Assembly (NCBI RefSeq): GCF_004379255.2
Contig: NC_056049.1
Location: forward strand, 18,708,063-18,772,062
Direction of reading: 5' to 3'
Source of the DNA: Salvia splendens
Taxonomy: Eukaryota; Streptophyta; Magnoliopsida; Lamiales; Lamiaceae
Length of the DNA: 64,000 bases
In this document: positions 21,670 through 33,317 of the stretch, piece after piece
How the letters are laid out: every line of letters begins with the position of its first letter
Position numbering within the stretch: position 1 is the stretch's first letter
The notes under the pieces: generated by a model
The model's input: the letters and a program-made list of their open reading frames with translations, nothing else
Database searches by the model: none
Told to the model about the DNA's origin: nothing
Translations under genes and position numbers: made by a program

Positions 21670-22772
21670 TGAAAGCTCTGGAATTTATTTAGAATATGTG
21701 TGTGCTTTTGTGCTAAACAGAGATCAAACATGCAGTGGGGACCATTTCCAGAAAAGGTAAAGTACGGATGAAAAGCTGCAAATAACAAACTATGAATTTA
21801 ACCGACAACGACCCGCATCTCGTTACCTGATTCAAACACGAACATGAAGAAAACAGAGTAATGATCCAGATTCAAACAAAATATAATAATTCGGATGTCG
21901 GAAACTGGCGATTAATCGGAAACAGAACAGATCTACACATACTAGGCGAAGCGAAACAAAAACACAGAAACGAGTCATCAACTTCATACACAATCAACCA
22001 ACTCAGCTTCAGATCCATACGTCGGGCGCTTAATCCACTCCGAATCCAAGCAATCCGAACCTAACTACTATCAGAAACAACTCCATGAGCTCCGATTCAA
22101 CAGATCCACTCCGATCAATGACGATTCAACATCGATTGAACTCCGATTCACCAGATCAAGTGCGAAAAGCATCCATTCAAGTAAACAACCACAAAATTCA
22201 GAATCAAACATAATCAAAACTCAACATCAGCATCATCATGACAGAAAATAGAAGTTCCATAGATAGATCATTAATATTTCAGCAAACACGACAGCCGAGC
22301 TTCGAACAACGAAGACTCGGTAGAAATCCGGACATAAAACTAAAATGAAAGCAGTAAATTGTTTCTTCGCCCTACGTAAGGACGGTGGTACACAACTTCA
22401 AACCGAAAATGAACCCCAAAAACCCCTAGACTTCCGATTCCCCCAAGTGTGTGTAGAAGAGTGTGTGAGTGAGCTCAGAGCCAAAAGTCATCCCCTATTC
22501 ATGTTGCATGCTTTCTCTTTTATAGATGTGGAGGCGATCTTCTATAAGCCTTCTCTTGAAATCTCTGTTCTGCCCTTCGGCTAGCGATCTCCTCCGTCTG
22601 GCAATTTTTCCTTCATTATGCTCACTTTCTCTCCAAATCCTTCGCCAGGCGATTATCTACCTTCATTCCTAGGCCTGGCGATTCCTTCTACACACCTGGC
22701 TTAAAAGATGTGTTAGACCCTGTAAATTATCGAATTTAACCCCCTAACCAATGCATGAAATTAGCCTTATCA
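21670..22772 (-). repeat. Athila 3' LTR, with internal deletion
   Basis: 1103 bp against 1462 bp for the 5' LTR. Alignment shows that the segment matching 33364-33744 (381 bp) is missing here, while the other LTR lacks about 22 bp present here near 22125-22160. On the plus strand it begins TGAAAGCTCTGG and ends GCCTTATCA. Confidence 0.9.
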
Positions 22773-23274
22773 AACTGCTCACACTTAAACCATACTTGTC
22801 TTCAAGTATAAAGACAAGAAAAAGGAGAAGGCGAATTTCAATGCATGGTTATCCTATGACCGACTCTACAGACACACAAAAGACACAAACTCCTAGACCT
22901 AGACACATTAACAGACTCGACCAAAAAGAAAACAAACACTTAAAGGAAAACAAACACATATGCATGAACTAGTTCAACTTTTAGGCAGTCGTCCCCAGAA
23001 GCTTAAGGTCTATCCGATCGTCTACAGTCTCCAAATCCCCTTCTTTCCTTCTTCTACCTAATCGATCTGTCCGTTCGTCAAGATAACCTATTAACTTCCC
23101 AATTGTTAGATTCACTGGATCACTCATTCCTCACCAGGGATGTTAGGATCGATTCACTCTTAAGTCATTGCCACACCACTGATGCTTCGGGTTATGAGAG
23201 TTTCTCCTCCCTATAACTTTTTCCCTTCTTCCCCGGGTCAGGTTATTATTGCTTCATGCCCTTAGATTTTTTCC

Positions 23275-23419
23275 CTGGACTTCGTCCAGCTTATACCTCC
23301 GAATTTTATTTTATTTTCCCCCTGGACTTCGTCCAGCTTATACCTCCTTTCCCTGGACTTCGTCCAGCTTATACCTCCATTTTTTTTGCTTTTCTGGACT
23401 TCGTCCAGCTTATACCTCC
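23275..23419 (-). repeat. Four copies of a 26-bp palindrome-containing repeat
   Basis: The units at 23275-23300, 23322-23347, 23353-23378 and 23394-23419 all begin CTGGACTTCGTCCAG and end CTTATACCTCC. CTGGAC-TTC-GTCCAG is a perfect 6-bp stem with a 3-nt loop. The spacers are T-rich and vary in length. It would form four small hairpins in DNA or RNA. Confidence 0.92.
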
Positions 23420-23910
23420 GAATTTTATTTTTCCCCTATTTTTCTCCTATTTTCCCTATTTTTCTCCTTTTGACTCTTCTCCCTACACATCCAGCGGCGG
23501 CCCTCTTTGTACATGTTAGCTCACAGCGTTTAGGCTTATAACTCACTTATATAGTGGGGCTTCACAACTAGGTCAGCTAAGGCATCCTCTATCGTCCTTA
23601 CTTCATCCAAACGATTTTAGCTTATTAAGGAAAAATGCCTCAAAGTTGACGTGTATCCTATGTTCAATTGCTCTCACTAAGGGAATCTTGCCTTATTATA
23701 TTCACCAGCTCTTGCGACACACACAAAACCTAGACCTAAAGACTCCTATTCACGCTAGACACAGACTACACTAACTCTCTCCCCCTCCCTCTTCACTCGT
23801 GCTTGTCCCTAGCCATCCAGTGAAGAGGGGAAACAAGGGAGTTAAAAAAAACGGAACATAAACATAAAAAACAGCACACAAAACACCAAACATGTATAAG
23901 CAAAACAAAC

Positions 23911-24032
23911 TTCTCACACTTAGACCAAGCATCGGGCTAAGTGGGAGAAACTAAAACAAAACAGAAACCAAAACATGCCAAAAAGGACACAACTTCTCAC
24001 ACTTAGACCAAAGATTGAGCTAAGTGGGAGAA
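23911..24032 (-). repeat. Two 39-bp hairpins in the Athila 3' region
   Basis: At 23911-23949 and 23994-24032 the arms TTCTCACACTTAG and CTAAGTGGGAGAA enclose a 13-nt loop. The 13-bp stems have one mismatch each. The two units are near copies, 83 bp apart. Confidence 0.85.
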
Positions 24033-24226
24033 AACATATAACGTGGCATGCTTGAGCAACGAACACAAAATCACAGACTCAGAACAACAAACATATAAAC
24101 AGATGAAAAGAAAACGAAAAAAAATTGAAAAGTAAAATTTACTTGGTCATCGGGGGGGGGGGTATCAATTCTGAGTTCGGCCCCCGGGGGAGCCAGACTG
24201 GGGTGGTATGTTGGGGCGGTTCACTT

Positions 24227-26577
24227 TTACGGCTTCTCTTCCTCAGTCTCAGGTTGCTTTGACACGGGCTTCCTCACAGTCAGGGGTTTGGATGCAGATG
24301 GAGCTAACAAGGTCTTAGACGCTGTTGGGTGTTGCTGAAAAGATGAGCTTCCCTGCCCTGGCTGCGTGGGCACGCTACTGGGTCCAGAGGGCAACTTCTT
24401 CTGGGGCTGGGGGAACTTTTTATCTAGCCAATTGGTCATCATCATCATTATCTTAAGAGCTTCCGCCATGCGATCACTCTGCACGGACGACTTCCCCACC
24501 AGGTCGGTTATACTCCCTCAGAGGGCCTTCATCTCTTCTCGGACCTCACCGAGCTCCTTTCGCATCTCGCCCATCTCTTTCTTTATCTCCTCATAATCCA
24601 CGCTGGCTACTGCCTCGCTTTCATCCTGCTCCGTTTTCACCTGGATTTCCATCCTTCCCACCTCATAGAAACAGACGTCCTTCTCGTGCATGTAAAGGAG
24701 TCCCTTGTTGAAAATGTACTCAACGATGAATGACTCCGGGGGTTCATACATGATCACCTCTGGTGCGGACTTAGCTATCTTCATGATTATATTACGCTGG
24801 AGGAATGCACCGAGAAGATGGCAAGTGTACATGTGGCGAGAATGGTTGGCGGTCATCTGATGACAAGCCTGGGCCAACCAGTAGCCCAGGTGTACCTTAA
24901 CACCCTTCGCCATGCACCAAGTGAAGTAGAGGTCTACGGTGGTCAAGGCAGAGTTAGCTGTTCCCATCAGATTGTAACTGATAAACATCTGCGCGAAGCG
25001 GAGGATGCGGTTCTCGATGTGGAAGCCCTTGGAATAGCTGGTTTTAAACATCCCCACCTTGGGATGGGTAACGAATTCCCATGCCGACTGTGCTTTGAAA
25101 CCAAGGGTGTACTTGGGAGCTCCTACCATGCGCTCATTCCAGATTCCATCATCGTCCTCGGCGCGGGTGAACAAACCCATCCTCAGGGACCACTCCCTTA
25201 TGCTCATCTCATATTCTTCGGTGAAAAGCCTAAAGGTGATGGAGTCTGCGTCAAGGTAAGTGGTGGTTTTGAGCCAGAAGGTTGAGATGAATTCCCGGGC
25301 TAACGCTGTAGGCACCTCAGCCGTGCTATTGTTCAGTAGCCAGTCGAACCAAATAGCACCGATATATTGGCGGAATTCCTCGTCCGAATCAATTTCCCTC
25401 AGCTCCTCTGGATCATACTTCTTCCCAGACTTCGCCAGCTTTCCAAAACCGCTCCGATCCTTGTAAGTCGCTGCCCTCTTCGGATCATCAAAATTTTCCA
25501 TAGCTTCTAGCAGTCCCTTGGTCACCCATACCTCCGTTTGCTCGTAATTCCTCTCGCTCTTCTACCTCTTCCTCCTCAGACTCGCTGACCGGGCTAGGGC
25601 CGACTTGCTCCTTGATGTAAGGAACCTTGGCTGGAGCGGGGAGTGGAGCCTCATCGTTCTTGACGGATGTAATCTTCTTGGACTTCTTGGGCCGGGGAGT
25701 GGCTGCATGCTTCCCTTTGCGCTTTCGATCCGCGGCCAAGCGGCGTTCCTCATTTTCATCCTCCTCCTCGTCAGACCCAGGAGTCTCCTCCTGCTCGCCC
25801 TCTGCTTCTGGGGCAAGGAACTCTGTCTCTGTAGGCTGGGCGAGATCATCTATCTCGTCCAGCAAGCACCTTCTGGCTCTGCGCCTGGCCTCTCGCTTAT
25901 CCACCGGTGAGTCCTCGTCCTCTGGATCTTCTACCAGATCTACAACTCCCTTTTTTCCCTCATTCTTCGGGTTCCTGAACCTCAGCTTCAACGGGGGCCT
26001 CTTCCCCCACAGACTTTCTCGGGGTTTCCCCTTCCTCTTCCAAACTCGGAGTTCCCCCCTCAATGTAGATGGGGGTTTCCTCCTCAGCAAACAAATTTTC
26101 AGAAACAGGGGTTTCCCCCTCCAAACTACCTCCAAAATTAGGGGTTTCCCCCTCAACAAACACTTCTTCAGAAACAGGGGTTTCCCCCTCAACATCCTTC
26201 GCTGTCATCTGTTCATCCACTGCCATGCGCACAAGTTCCATGGCCAGACCATCCTCATCCTCCTGTTCACCGCCCTCCGCAGCTCCTCTCTCCGTCGCTC
26301 TTGTGCTCGGCTCGGTTCCTACTTGCGAGATTGTGGGTTGGGCCGTCAAATCCTCTGGAATCGTCGGCGGCGGTGATGCTGCGGTCGTGGCTGAGGTAGG
26401 TGTTTCCCTCTCACTCATCGCTGAGAAAAGGGCGAAAACGTTCAGTGCCTCCTCCTTACTTCCGAACCTTCGTATCAGATCGTCTATGAGCCCCGCCGCG
26501 TCGAAACCTGCAGCGGTGGTGGGATTCCCTACCTTCGTTTTGTGAGCGGGTGCCTTCTCCATGATCTGTCTCTGCAA
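24227..26577 (-). pseudogene. Athila extra ORF (ATHILA ORF-1-type domain), frameshifted
   Basis: A long ORF downstream of integrase in the sense direction, read in three pieces: 26577-25960, 26195-25488 and 25525-24227. Its N-terminus is acidic and low-complexity, with GETP repeated every 10-20 residues. It continues through a basic KRKGKHAATPRPKKSKK stretch. Its C-terminal half (for example FISTFWLKTTTYLDADSITF, EWSLRMGLF, WCMAKGVKVHLGYWLA) resembles the Athila ORF-1 family, then a coiled-coil-like KEMGEMRKELGEVREEM run. Function is unknown; the position is that of the env-like ORF of related elements. I see no signal peptide and no convincing membrane segment. At least two frameshifts and one stop (about 24515) break it. 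Confidence 0.75.
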
Positions 26578-27160
26578 GGTTCACAAGAACTTGGGAGAAT
26601 TTTTCGATTAGGGTTAGATGGAATGTGGGTATTGCGAGAGAAAAGAATTGGGGGAGAAAATAGAGTAGAGAGATAATTCGGTTTTTTAGAGATTGGAAAA
26701 TAAAAGAAAAAAGATGAAGATTGGTATTTTGGATAAGGAAAAGAGACGGTTGCAGGAGTGATGTAAGCAACCGTACGCCTCCCCATAAAGTGTAAATTTG
26801 AATTTCAAAAATTTCACAACTTCCCTCCCAAATTATCTGGTCCGAAAAAAAATCTCTCTCCCCCCATGTAAATGCTATTTTTCGCAATAACATACTTAGG
26901 AAAAAAACAAAAATGAAACGCCAGACTCCTAGGCCAAGGATTCAATATGAGACAAAAAAATTTCCCTAAGAAGTCTGGTGTTCCGAAAATATTTTTGGAA
27001 GATTAGTTTTTTTCTTTGTTTGGAATTTTTTTAAAAGTTTTGTGGAAAAAACAATTAAACTGTTTACACTTTCACTTGAGTATTCTCGAGATCCCCTGGC
27101 TCAGTGTATAGATTAAAAATGCATTCCTATTTACATGACCCAGGAATTCACCTAGAATAC
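26578..27160 (-). other. Athila spacer between integrase and the extra ORF
   Basis: AT-rich, no conserved coding. It would be the leader of the downstream ORF. Confidence 0.5.
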
Positions 27161-28106
27161 TTACTCTCTAGGAACAGAGAGTGCGTGTAGTGGCACTTCC
27201 TCCACTACACACAACTCCGAATTATCCCTAAAGACTTTCACTCGATTACCATTAACAAGGAAAGGGACAGAGTTCAAGGAACTTCCTTGGATTTCCACAG
27301 CTCCATTCGCTCGAAGGCCAACAGTAGTGTATGGCCCAACCCACTTTGACTTCAGCTTCCCAGGCATCAGCTTGAGCCTAGACTGAAAAAGGAGAATCTT
27401 CTGACCCACTTGTAGTTCCTTGACCCGGAGTTTTTTTAATGCCAGAGCTTTGTCTTCTCCTTGTACCACATTGCGGACTCATACGACTCAAGCCTTAACT
27501 CTTCCAGATCCTGAAGTTGCAGTTTCCTCTCTTCCTCACAAACATTGGGTCTCATATTAATCTCCTTCACCGCCCAATATGCTCTATGCTCCACTCCCAC
27601 GGCATATGACACATCTTGCCAAACACCAGCCTGTAGGGCGACATCCCAATAGGAGTTTTATACGTAGTCCTGTAAGCCCATAATGCGTCGCCGAGTCTCT
27701 TGTTCCAGTCCTTCCTTGACGGGTTCACCGTTTTCTCCAATATTGCCTTGATCTCCCTGTTCGAGATCTCTGCCTGCCCATTAGACCGAGGATGGTAAGG
27801 GGTAGAAAGCCTGTGGTGGACTCCGTATTTGTTCATCAGAGCTTCTATGATTCGGTTATGGAAATGCGTCCCTTGGTCAGATATAATAGCTCGGGGCACA
27901 CCGTACCTGTTAAAAATGTTAGATCTAAGTAATTTAGCCACCTCTTTGGATTCACAAGAAGTAGTAGCATTGGCTTCTATCCACTTTGACACATAATCTA
28001 CAGCCACAAGGATGTACGTATTTCCGTACGAAGATGGGAATGGACCGATGAAATCCATCGCCCAGACATCAAAGATTTTGCAGACGATTACTAGGACCTG
28101 CGGCAT
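27161..28106 (-). pseudogene. Athila integrase
   Basis: The core carries the DDE residues in [15 protein letters not shown] and [10 protein letters not shown], followed by the family motif [23 protein letters not shown] separate downstream frame (27161-27469) holds the C-terminal LKSKWVGPYTTVGL segment. A frame change near 27470-27560 splits the two. Confidence 0.9.
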
Positions 28107-28175
28107 CTCATCTCTCTTTGAAATTCATCCAGTTTGCTGGCATCTCTCACAGTTTTCACATAATTCAAAGGAGTC

Positions 28176-29963
28176 TCAGTGTAGTGTAGGCCAATAAAAT
28201 CCACTGTCTAGGACTTTCCTCGCAGTCTTCCTTGGCCCAAAATGATCTCCACATGCCAACGCATGGCAATGATTAAGTACATCCCTCTGCTCCCATTCGG
28301 GAATACATCTCCTAATTACTTGGTCAGCTCCCATCTTCCACACGTAAGGATCGTCCCAAAAATAATAATTAGCCTCACTCTTAAGCTTAATCTTCTGGGC
28401 TCGGGAAATTTCTTGTGAAGTAGGCACTTCTCCTGTGACCAAGTAATTTGCTAGGACTGCGAACCATGGTTCAGCGTTCAGCTGACACTTCCCTTTCTCA
28501 GCATCTCTTGGACCTGTTATCGCCATTATTGCCTCCCAACTGATGGGTCTAGGAGATTCGCCCATGTAGTATAGGTGTTCCTCAGGGAAGGTGTCTGGTA
28601 TAGCTTCCTCAGTCTCTCCCTGGAAGATCCGACTCAGATGGTCAGCCACTTTATTCTCCGTCCCTTTTTTGTCTCTCACCTCCCAGTCAAACTCTTGCAA
28701 AAGTAACACCCACCGGATTAACCTTGGCTTTGATTCTTTCTTCGCCAGTAAATACTTGATAGCTGCGTGGTCGGTAAAAACTATCACTCTCGACCCTAGT
28801 AAGTATGGTCGAAATTTCTCAAATGAATACACGACCGCTAACATTTCCTTCTCTGTGGTGTCATAGTTTTTCTGGGCCTGGTTGAGTGTCTTTGAAGCAT
28901 AAAAGATCACGTAACTTTTTCCATCAATCCTTTGGCCTAGCACCGTCCCCACTGCGAAGTCGCTCGCATCACACATTATTTCAAACGGCTGACTCCAGTC
29001 GGGTGCCCTGATGATAGGGGCAGATACTAGTTTATCTTTCAATAATTGAAATGCCTTTTTACACACTTTGTCGAAGACAAAATCAACATCATTATGCAAA
29101 AGGTGGGTAAGTGGCTGAGCGATCTTCGCGAAGTCTTTTATGAATCATCTATAAAAACCTGGATGCCCTAGGAACCCCCTGACTTCTTTCTGATTCGTAG
29201 GGTAAGGCAGTTTTGAAATCACATCGACCTTTGCTTGGTCCACCTGTATGGCCTTCTCCGAGACTACATGGCCCAGGACGATTCCCTCGAGTACCATGAA
29301 ATGACACTTTTCGAAGTTAAGGACCAAATTCTTCTCATGACATCTCCTTAATACTACGTCCAGGCTAGCCAAACAGGAATCGAAAGAGTTCCCATACACG
29401 GTGAAGTCATCCATGAAGATCTTGATACAAACCTCCAGTAGATCTGAGAAGATACTCATCATGCAGCGTTGAAAAGTGCCTGGCGTATTGCACAGACCAA
29501 ACGACATTCTTCTATAAGCATACGTGCCAAAGGGGCACGTAAACGTAGTCTTCTCTTGGTCTTCGGAATTTACATAGATCTGGAAGTATCCACTGTACCC
29601 GTCAAGGAAACAAAAATATTGCTTTCCAGCCAGTCTCTCGAGCATCTGATCAATGAAGGGTAATGGGAAATGATCCTTCCTGGTTGCTTCATTCAGCTTT
29701 CTGTAGTCTATGCACATCCTCCACCCAGTGACAAGTCGGGTGGGCACTAATTCATTCTTGTCATTCTTAACTACCTCAATTCCTGACTTTTTGGATACCA
29801 TGTGAACCGGACTAACCCATTCACTATCTGGTATGGAGTAGATGATGCCTAAGGAGAGCAGCTTTAAAACCTCCTTCAGAACTTCCTCCTTCATGTTCGG
29901 ATTCAGCTTACGTTGCGGGTCCCTATGGGCCTTTGCACCTTCTTCCAACCTGATGTGGTGCAT
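28176..29963 (-). pseudogene. Athila reverse transcriptase and RNase H
   Basis: The RT part (29145-29963) has WRMCIDYRKLN, FCFLDGYSGYFQI, FGLCNTPGTFQRCM and the active-site variant FMDDF in place of YVDD, typical of Athila. The RNase H part (28176-29099) has [30 protein letters not shown] and the integrase zinc region start ([12 protein letters not shown]). In-frame stops separate the parts; the frame is the same from 31391 down to 27567. Confidence 0.92.
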
Positions 29964-30053
29964 GCAAAGATCAGGACTGATCCGTACTAGGTCTGAGAGA
30001 GTCCATCCTATGGCCTTCTTGTTCCTTATGATTACCTCCAGTAATTCCTTTTC

Positions 30054-31391
30054 CTATTCCTCGGTCAAGTTGCTGTTGATGATTACTGGGAAAGTCCCAT
30101 TTTCATCCAGATAGGCATACTTGAGACCCGGTGGGAGCGTTTTCAGTTCCTTCTTAGGGGTACTTGTTTCCTGGGGTAGGGGATTTTTTTCTTTCGCATC
30201 AGTTATCATTCCCTTTGCAGACCCAGAAGAATTTTCCACGCTAGCCACATGGGCTAATCCCCTTGACCTGGCGGACTCCGGATTTTTACAAAACTCCAAA
30301 ATAGCTTCGGCCAGCTCCTCATCTGTTAGTTCCCTTGTATGCATTGCCTCACACCATCCAGCTACCTCTCTGTCAATGGAGTGACTTAACTCTGAATTAT
30401 CAATCTGCTCCTGTATCAACTCGGTCTCAAGATACTCCTGGACCAGGGGGTTAATAACATCGACAACATGCAAATTTTCAACATCTAATGGTTTCTTCAT
30501 TGCTTCATCTATGCTAAATGTATATTTTTCCCCATTATAGTCTAGGCATATGGTTCCATCAAAAACATCAATAATAGTCTTAGCGGTACGCAGAAAAGGT
30601 CTACCTAGAAGCACGCCGCTAGACTCAGAGGATTCATTATCACTCATTTTAATAACATGGAAATCGGCCGGATACAGAAAATCATGCACCTTGACTTTGA
30701 CATTTTCTAAAACTCCCTCTGGACAAATGCACGACCTATCCACCAATTGGATTACCACCTTCGTATCCACCATTCCTACTCCTACCAACTTTTTGTATAT
30801 GGACAGCGGTAAAATATTTATCGACGCCCCTAAGTCACACATAGCATGCTCAATTCTGACATCACCAATGGAAATGGGTAAGGTGAACATACCTGGGTCA
30901 GTGCGTTTCGAATGCATCCTGCGTTTCTGAATCACTGCTGACACGTTCTCTCCAATCAGGATCTTCCCACTGGGTCTTGTCTTTCCAGCTATGAACTCCT
31001 TAATGAATTTACTGAAGACCGGCAATTTCAAAGCCTGTAAGAACGGTAGGTTTATTTCCAACTTTCCAAAGATATCCAAAAAATCCACCGGTTCATCCTT
31101 CTTCTTCTTAGCCTCTCCTCGGTGCGGAAATGGTTTTACTTGCTTCCCTGCACTTGTAAACCCTTCAGATGAAAGCTCGCCCGTTTCCTTCCTCACTACT
31201 TCATTTTCCGCTTCTGGCTTTGGGGCTAGGAAAAATGGTTCTGCCACACTAGGTAGCGGTTTCCCCAGATCACCTTCCCGAAGGTCATCTCCTCTTACGG
31301 TACTCCCTATCTTCAAATTTCCAGGTTCAGGAACTGAGTTATTCCATTCCTTGCCTTCCGCGGAAGGTGTTTCTTCATTCATATTCATCAC
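30054..31391 (-). pseudogene. Athila gag-pol linker and aspartic protease
   Basis: After a Glu/Lys-rich linker the protease site reads CDLGASINILPLSIY, with GVLLGRPFLRTAKTIIDV as the second conserved block. DLGAS instead of DTGA/DSGA is the Athila form. The frame differs from that of gag, so one frameshift lies between about 31390 and 31660. Confidence 0.87.
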
Positions 31392-31657
31392 CAGATCTTC
31401 ATAACCTCTCCCAAATCTTAAAGTGATTTGACTGATGTTAGCTCTATCTGGTTGCCTTACTAAGACAGAAATCTTTTATTCGTTCCCTCGCATCTCGTTC
31501 AAGGAGGTTGCGATCTGGGACAATTGCTTTGCCAACATGTCCATTGCTGCCTTCTGCTCCAACTGAGCGTCCTGAAGCTTATGCACCACGTCATTATTGG
31601 ATTGCATGTTATTCTGCATATGTTGTTGAGAACTGACTAGATCATGCACCATTTAAT

Positions 31658-33214
31658 CTAGATTCTTTTGTGGCTTAGAATTGGGTTGGCCGGGATTTGG
31701 TCCTGAACCCAGGTTTGGTCCACTCCGTGAAAGTTTCCCTGACCTCCTGAACTGTTGTTGAACTGATTTCCTGGCCCTTGGTTCCCTTGATAACTGGGTT
31801 GGGAATTCTGATAATTTCCTGGGTAGTTCCTTTGGTGTGGCGGTACATAAGAGCTCCCCTGGTGGTTTTGATTCATGTTCCCCCAATTAGAGTGATCGCT
31901 CCGATTCCGGTTGTTCCAGTTGTTCTGCCCCTCCTGATTTCTTCCAGACCAGTTAGTCTGCCTTTCTGGTTGGTGTGTAAACTGGGTGTTCTGTTGTGGA
32001 GGTGGCTGGGTCGGGTCATTGTCAGACCATCTAAAATTGGGATGGGTTCTCCATGGTGCATCCTTCTGTTTCCCTTGATTCCAACTCCCATCTGGATTCC
32101 AACTCCCCATCGAATTCACCTGAGCCTGGTAATCCCCCTCTTGAGGGCCATAGTATTGCTGGGGTGGAGCTTCTCCTGGACCCGGAGTTTTCTCTTTCTC
32201 TCGTGAGGCTGGCGGGTTGGCCTTCTCGATTGCACTCAAGAGTGCTTTCTCAAGCCTATCTATTCTCGCCTAGACCCTTTCGTCATCTTGCTCCCTCAGC
32301 GCATTCGCCGATCCTCTCCTCATAATGTTCCTCGGGTTGTCGTACGCCTTTTTGGCCTCTATCAACTTCCCCAAGATCTCTCTTGCTTCACTTCCCTTTT
32401 TCCTTGTAAAATTTCCCCCGCTCGAGGAATTCATCAGATCCTTTGATTCAGGGATTGCTCCTTCATAGAACAAATAGTAAATTTCTGCTTCGATCATTTT
32501 GTGATTCGGGCAAGCATCTAATAATCCCTTGAATCGTGACCAATATTGACTCAGAGATTCATCGTTCTCCTGCTTACACTCCAAGATTTCCTTCTTGAGG
32601 GCGTTTGTCTTGTTTGAAGGGAAAAAATAATCCAGAAACTCCAACTTGAAATCTCTCTATGTACGGGTGGAATCCTGAGGCAGCCTCAGCAGCCATGTGT
32701 TAGCCTCTCCATTCAGGGCAAATGGAATTGCGCGTAGGTGATAATCTTCCTCCGTTGTGTCGTTGGGCCTTTTCTGAATACTGCACAGCTTACTAAACTC
32801 ATTTAGGAACTCGTATGGACACTCGTTCCTACGCCCTGAGAACGTCGGTAGAATACCTAGCACATTTGTCTTAATATCGATGGACCTCTGACGCTGATTC
32901 ATGACTATAGCCTGGGCTGGCTCACCATCTAGATGGACAGTGAGCGAACCGATCTGAGGGTCTAAATCGACTACCTGTGCCATGTCTCCGATCTCTACCT
33001 CCTTTGTATCTGTTTCTGAAGACGACTCGAGATCCTCCCTTCCTGATGAACTCCAATCCTCGTCACTTCCTGAACCAAACGGAAATAGATCTCCCGTAGA
33101 AAATCCCGATCTGGTGGTGACCGTAGATGCTGTCTCCTTGACTTGCCAAGTAAACCGATCGTTCCTCCACCCAGATGAGTTATCCCAGTGTCCAGACTGT
33201 GAGCCTCTGCTCAT
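31658..33214 (-). pseudogene. Athila gag
   Basis: One frame throughout, broken only by isolated stops near 32657 and 32267. The core has IPTFSGRRNECPYEFLNEF, FALNGEANTWLL, LEFLDYFFPSNKTNALKKEI and YWSRFKGLLDACPNHKM, the retrotransposon gag fold. The C-terminal part is Asn/Gln/Gly/Trp-rich (NWNNRNRSDHSNWGNMNQN), as in other Athila gags, and has no CCHC knuckle. The isolated stops look like point mutations. Confidence 0.88.
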
Positions 33215-33297
33215 AAACTGAAAATAGAGGAAAAAAAAGAAAAATCAAAACTATATATGCCAAAATCTCTAAACACAATCATAAACTACGCTATCCA

Positions 33298-33315
33298 TCC
33301 CCGACAACGACGCCA
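33298..33315 (-). promoter_or_regulatory. Athila primer binding site (tRNA-Asp type)
   Basis: The minus strand reads TGGCGTCGTTGTCGGGGA two bases inside the 5' LTR. The common Athila PBS, complementary to the 3' end of tRNA-Asp, is TGGCGCCGTTGCCGGGGA, so this copy differs by two C-to-T changes at CG or CC sites. Confidence 0.8.
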
Positions 33316-33317
33316 TT

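Larger units (their letters stand above)
22773..24226 (-). other. Athila 3' noncoding region
   Basis: About 1.45 kb between the last ORF and the 3' LTR. It has no coding capacity but holds two classes of hairpin repeats, annotated separately. Next to the LTR the minus strand reads TTTAAGTGTGAGCAGTT, in the position of the polypurine tract. Confidence 0.6.

Noticed and set aside
30121..33221. Plus-strand frames across the Athila gag and protease
   Set aside because: Antisense shadows; motifs and frame continuity are on the minus strand.
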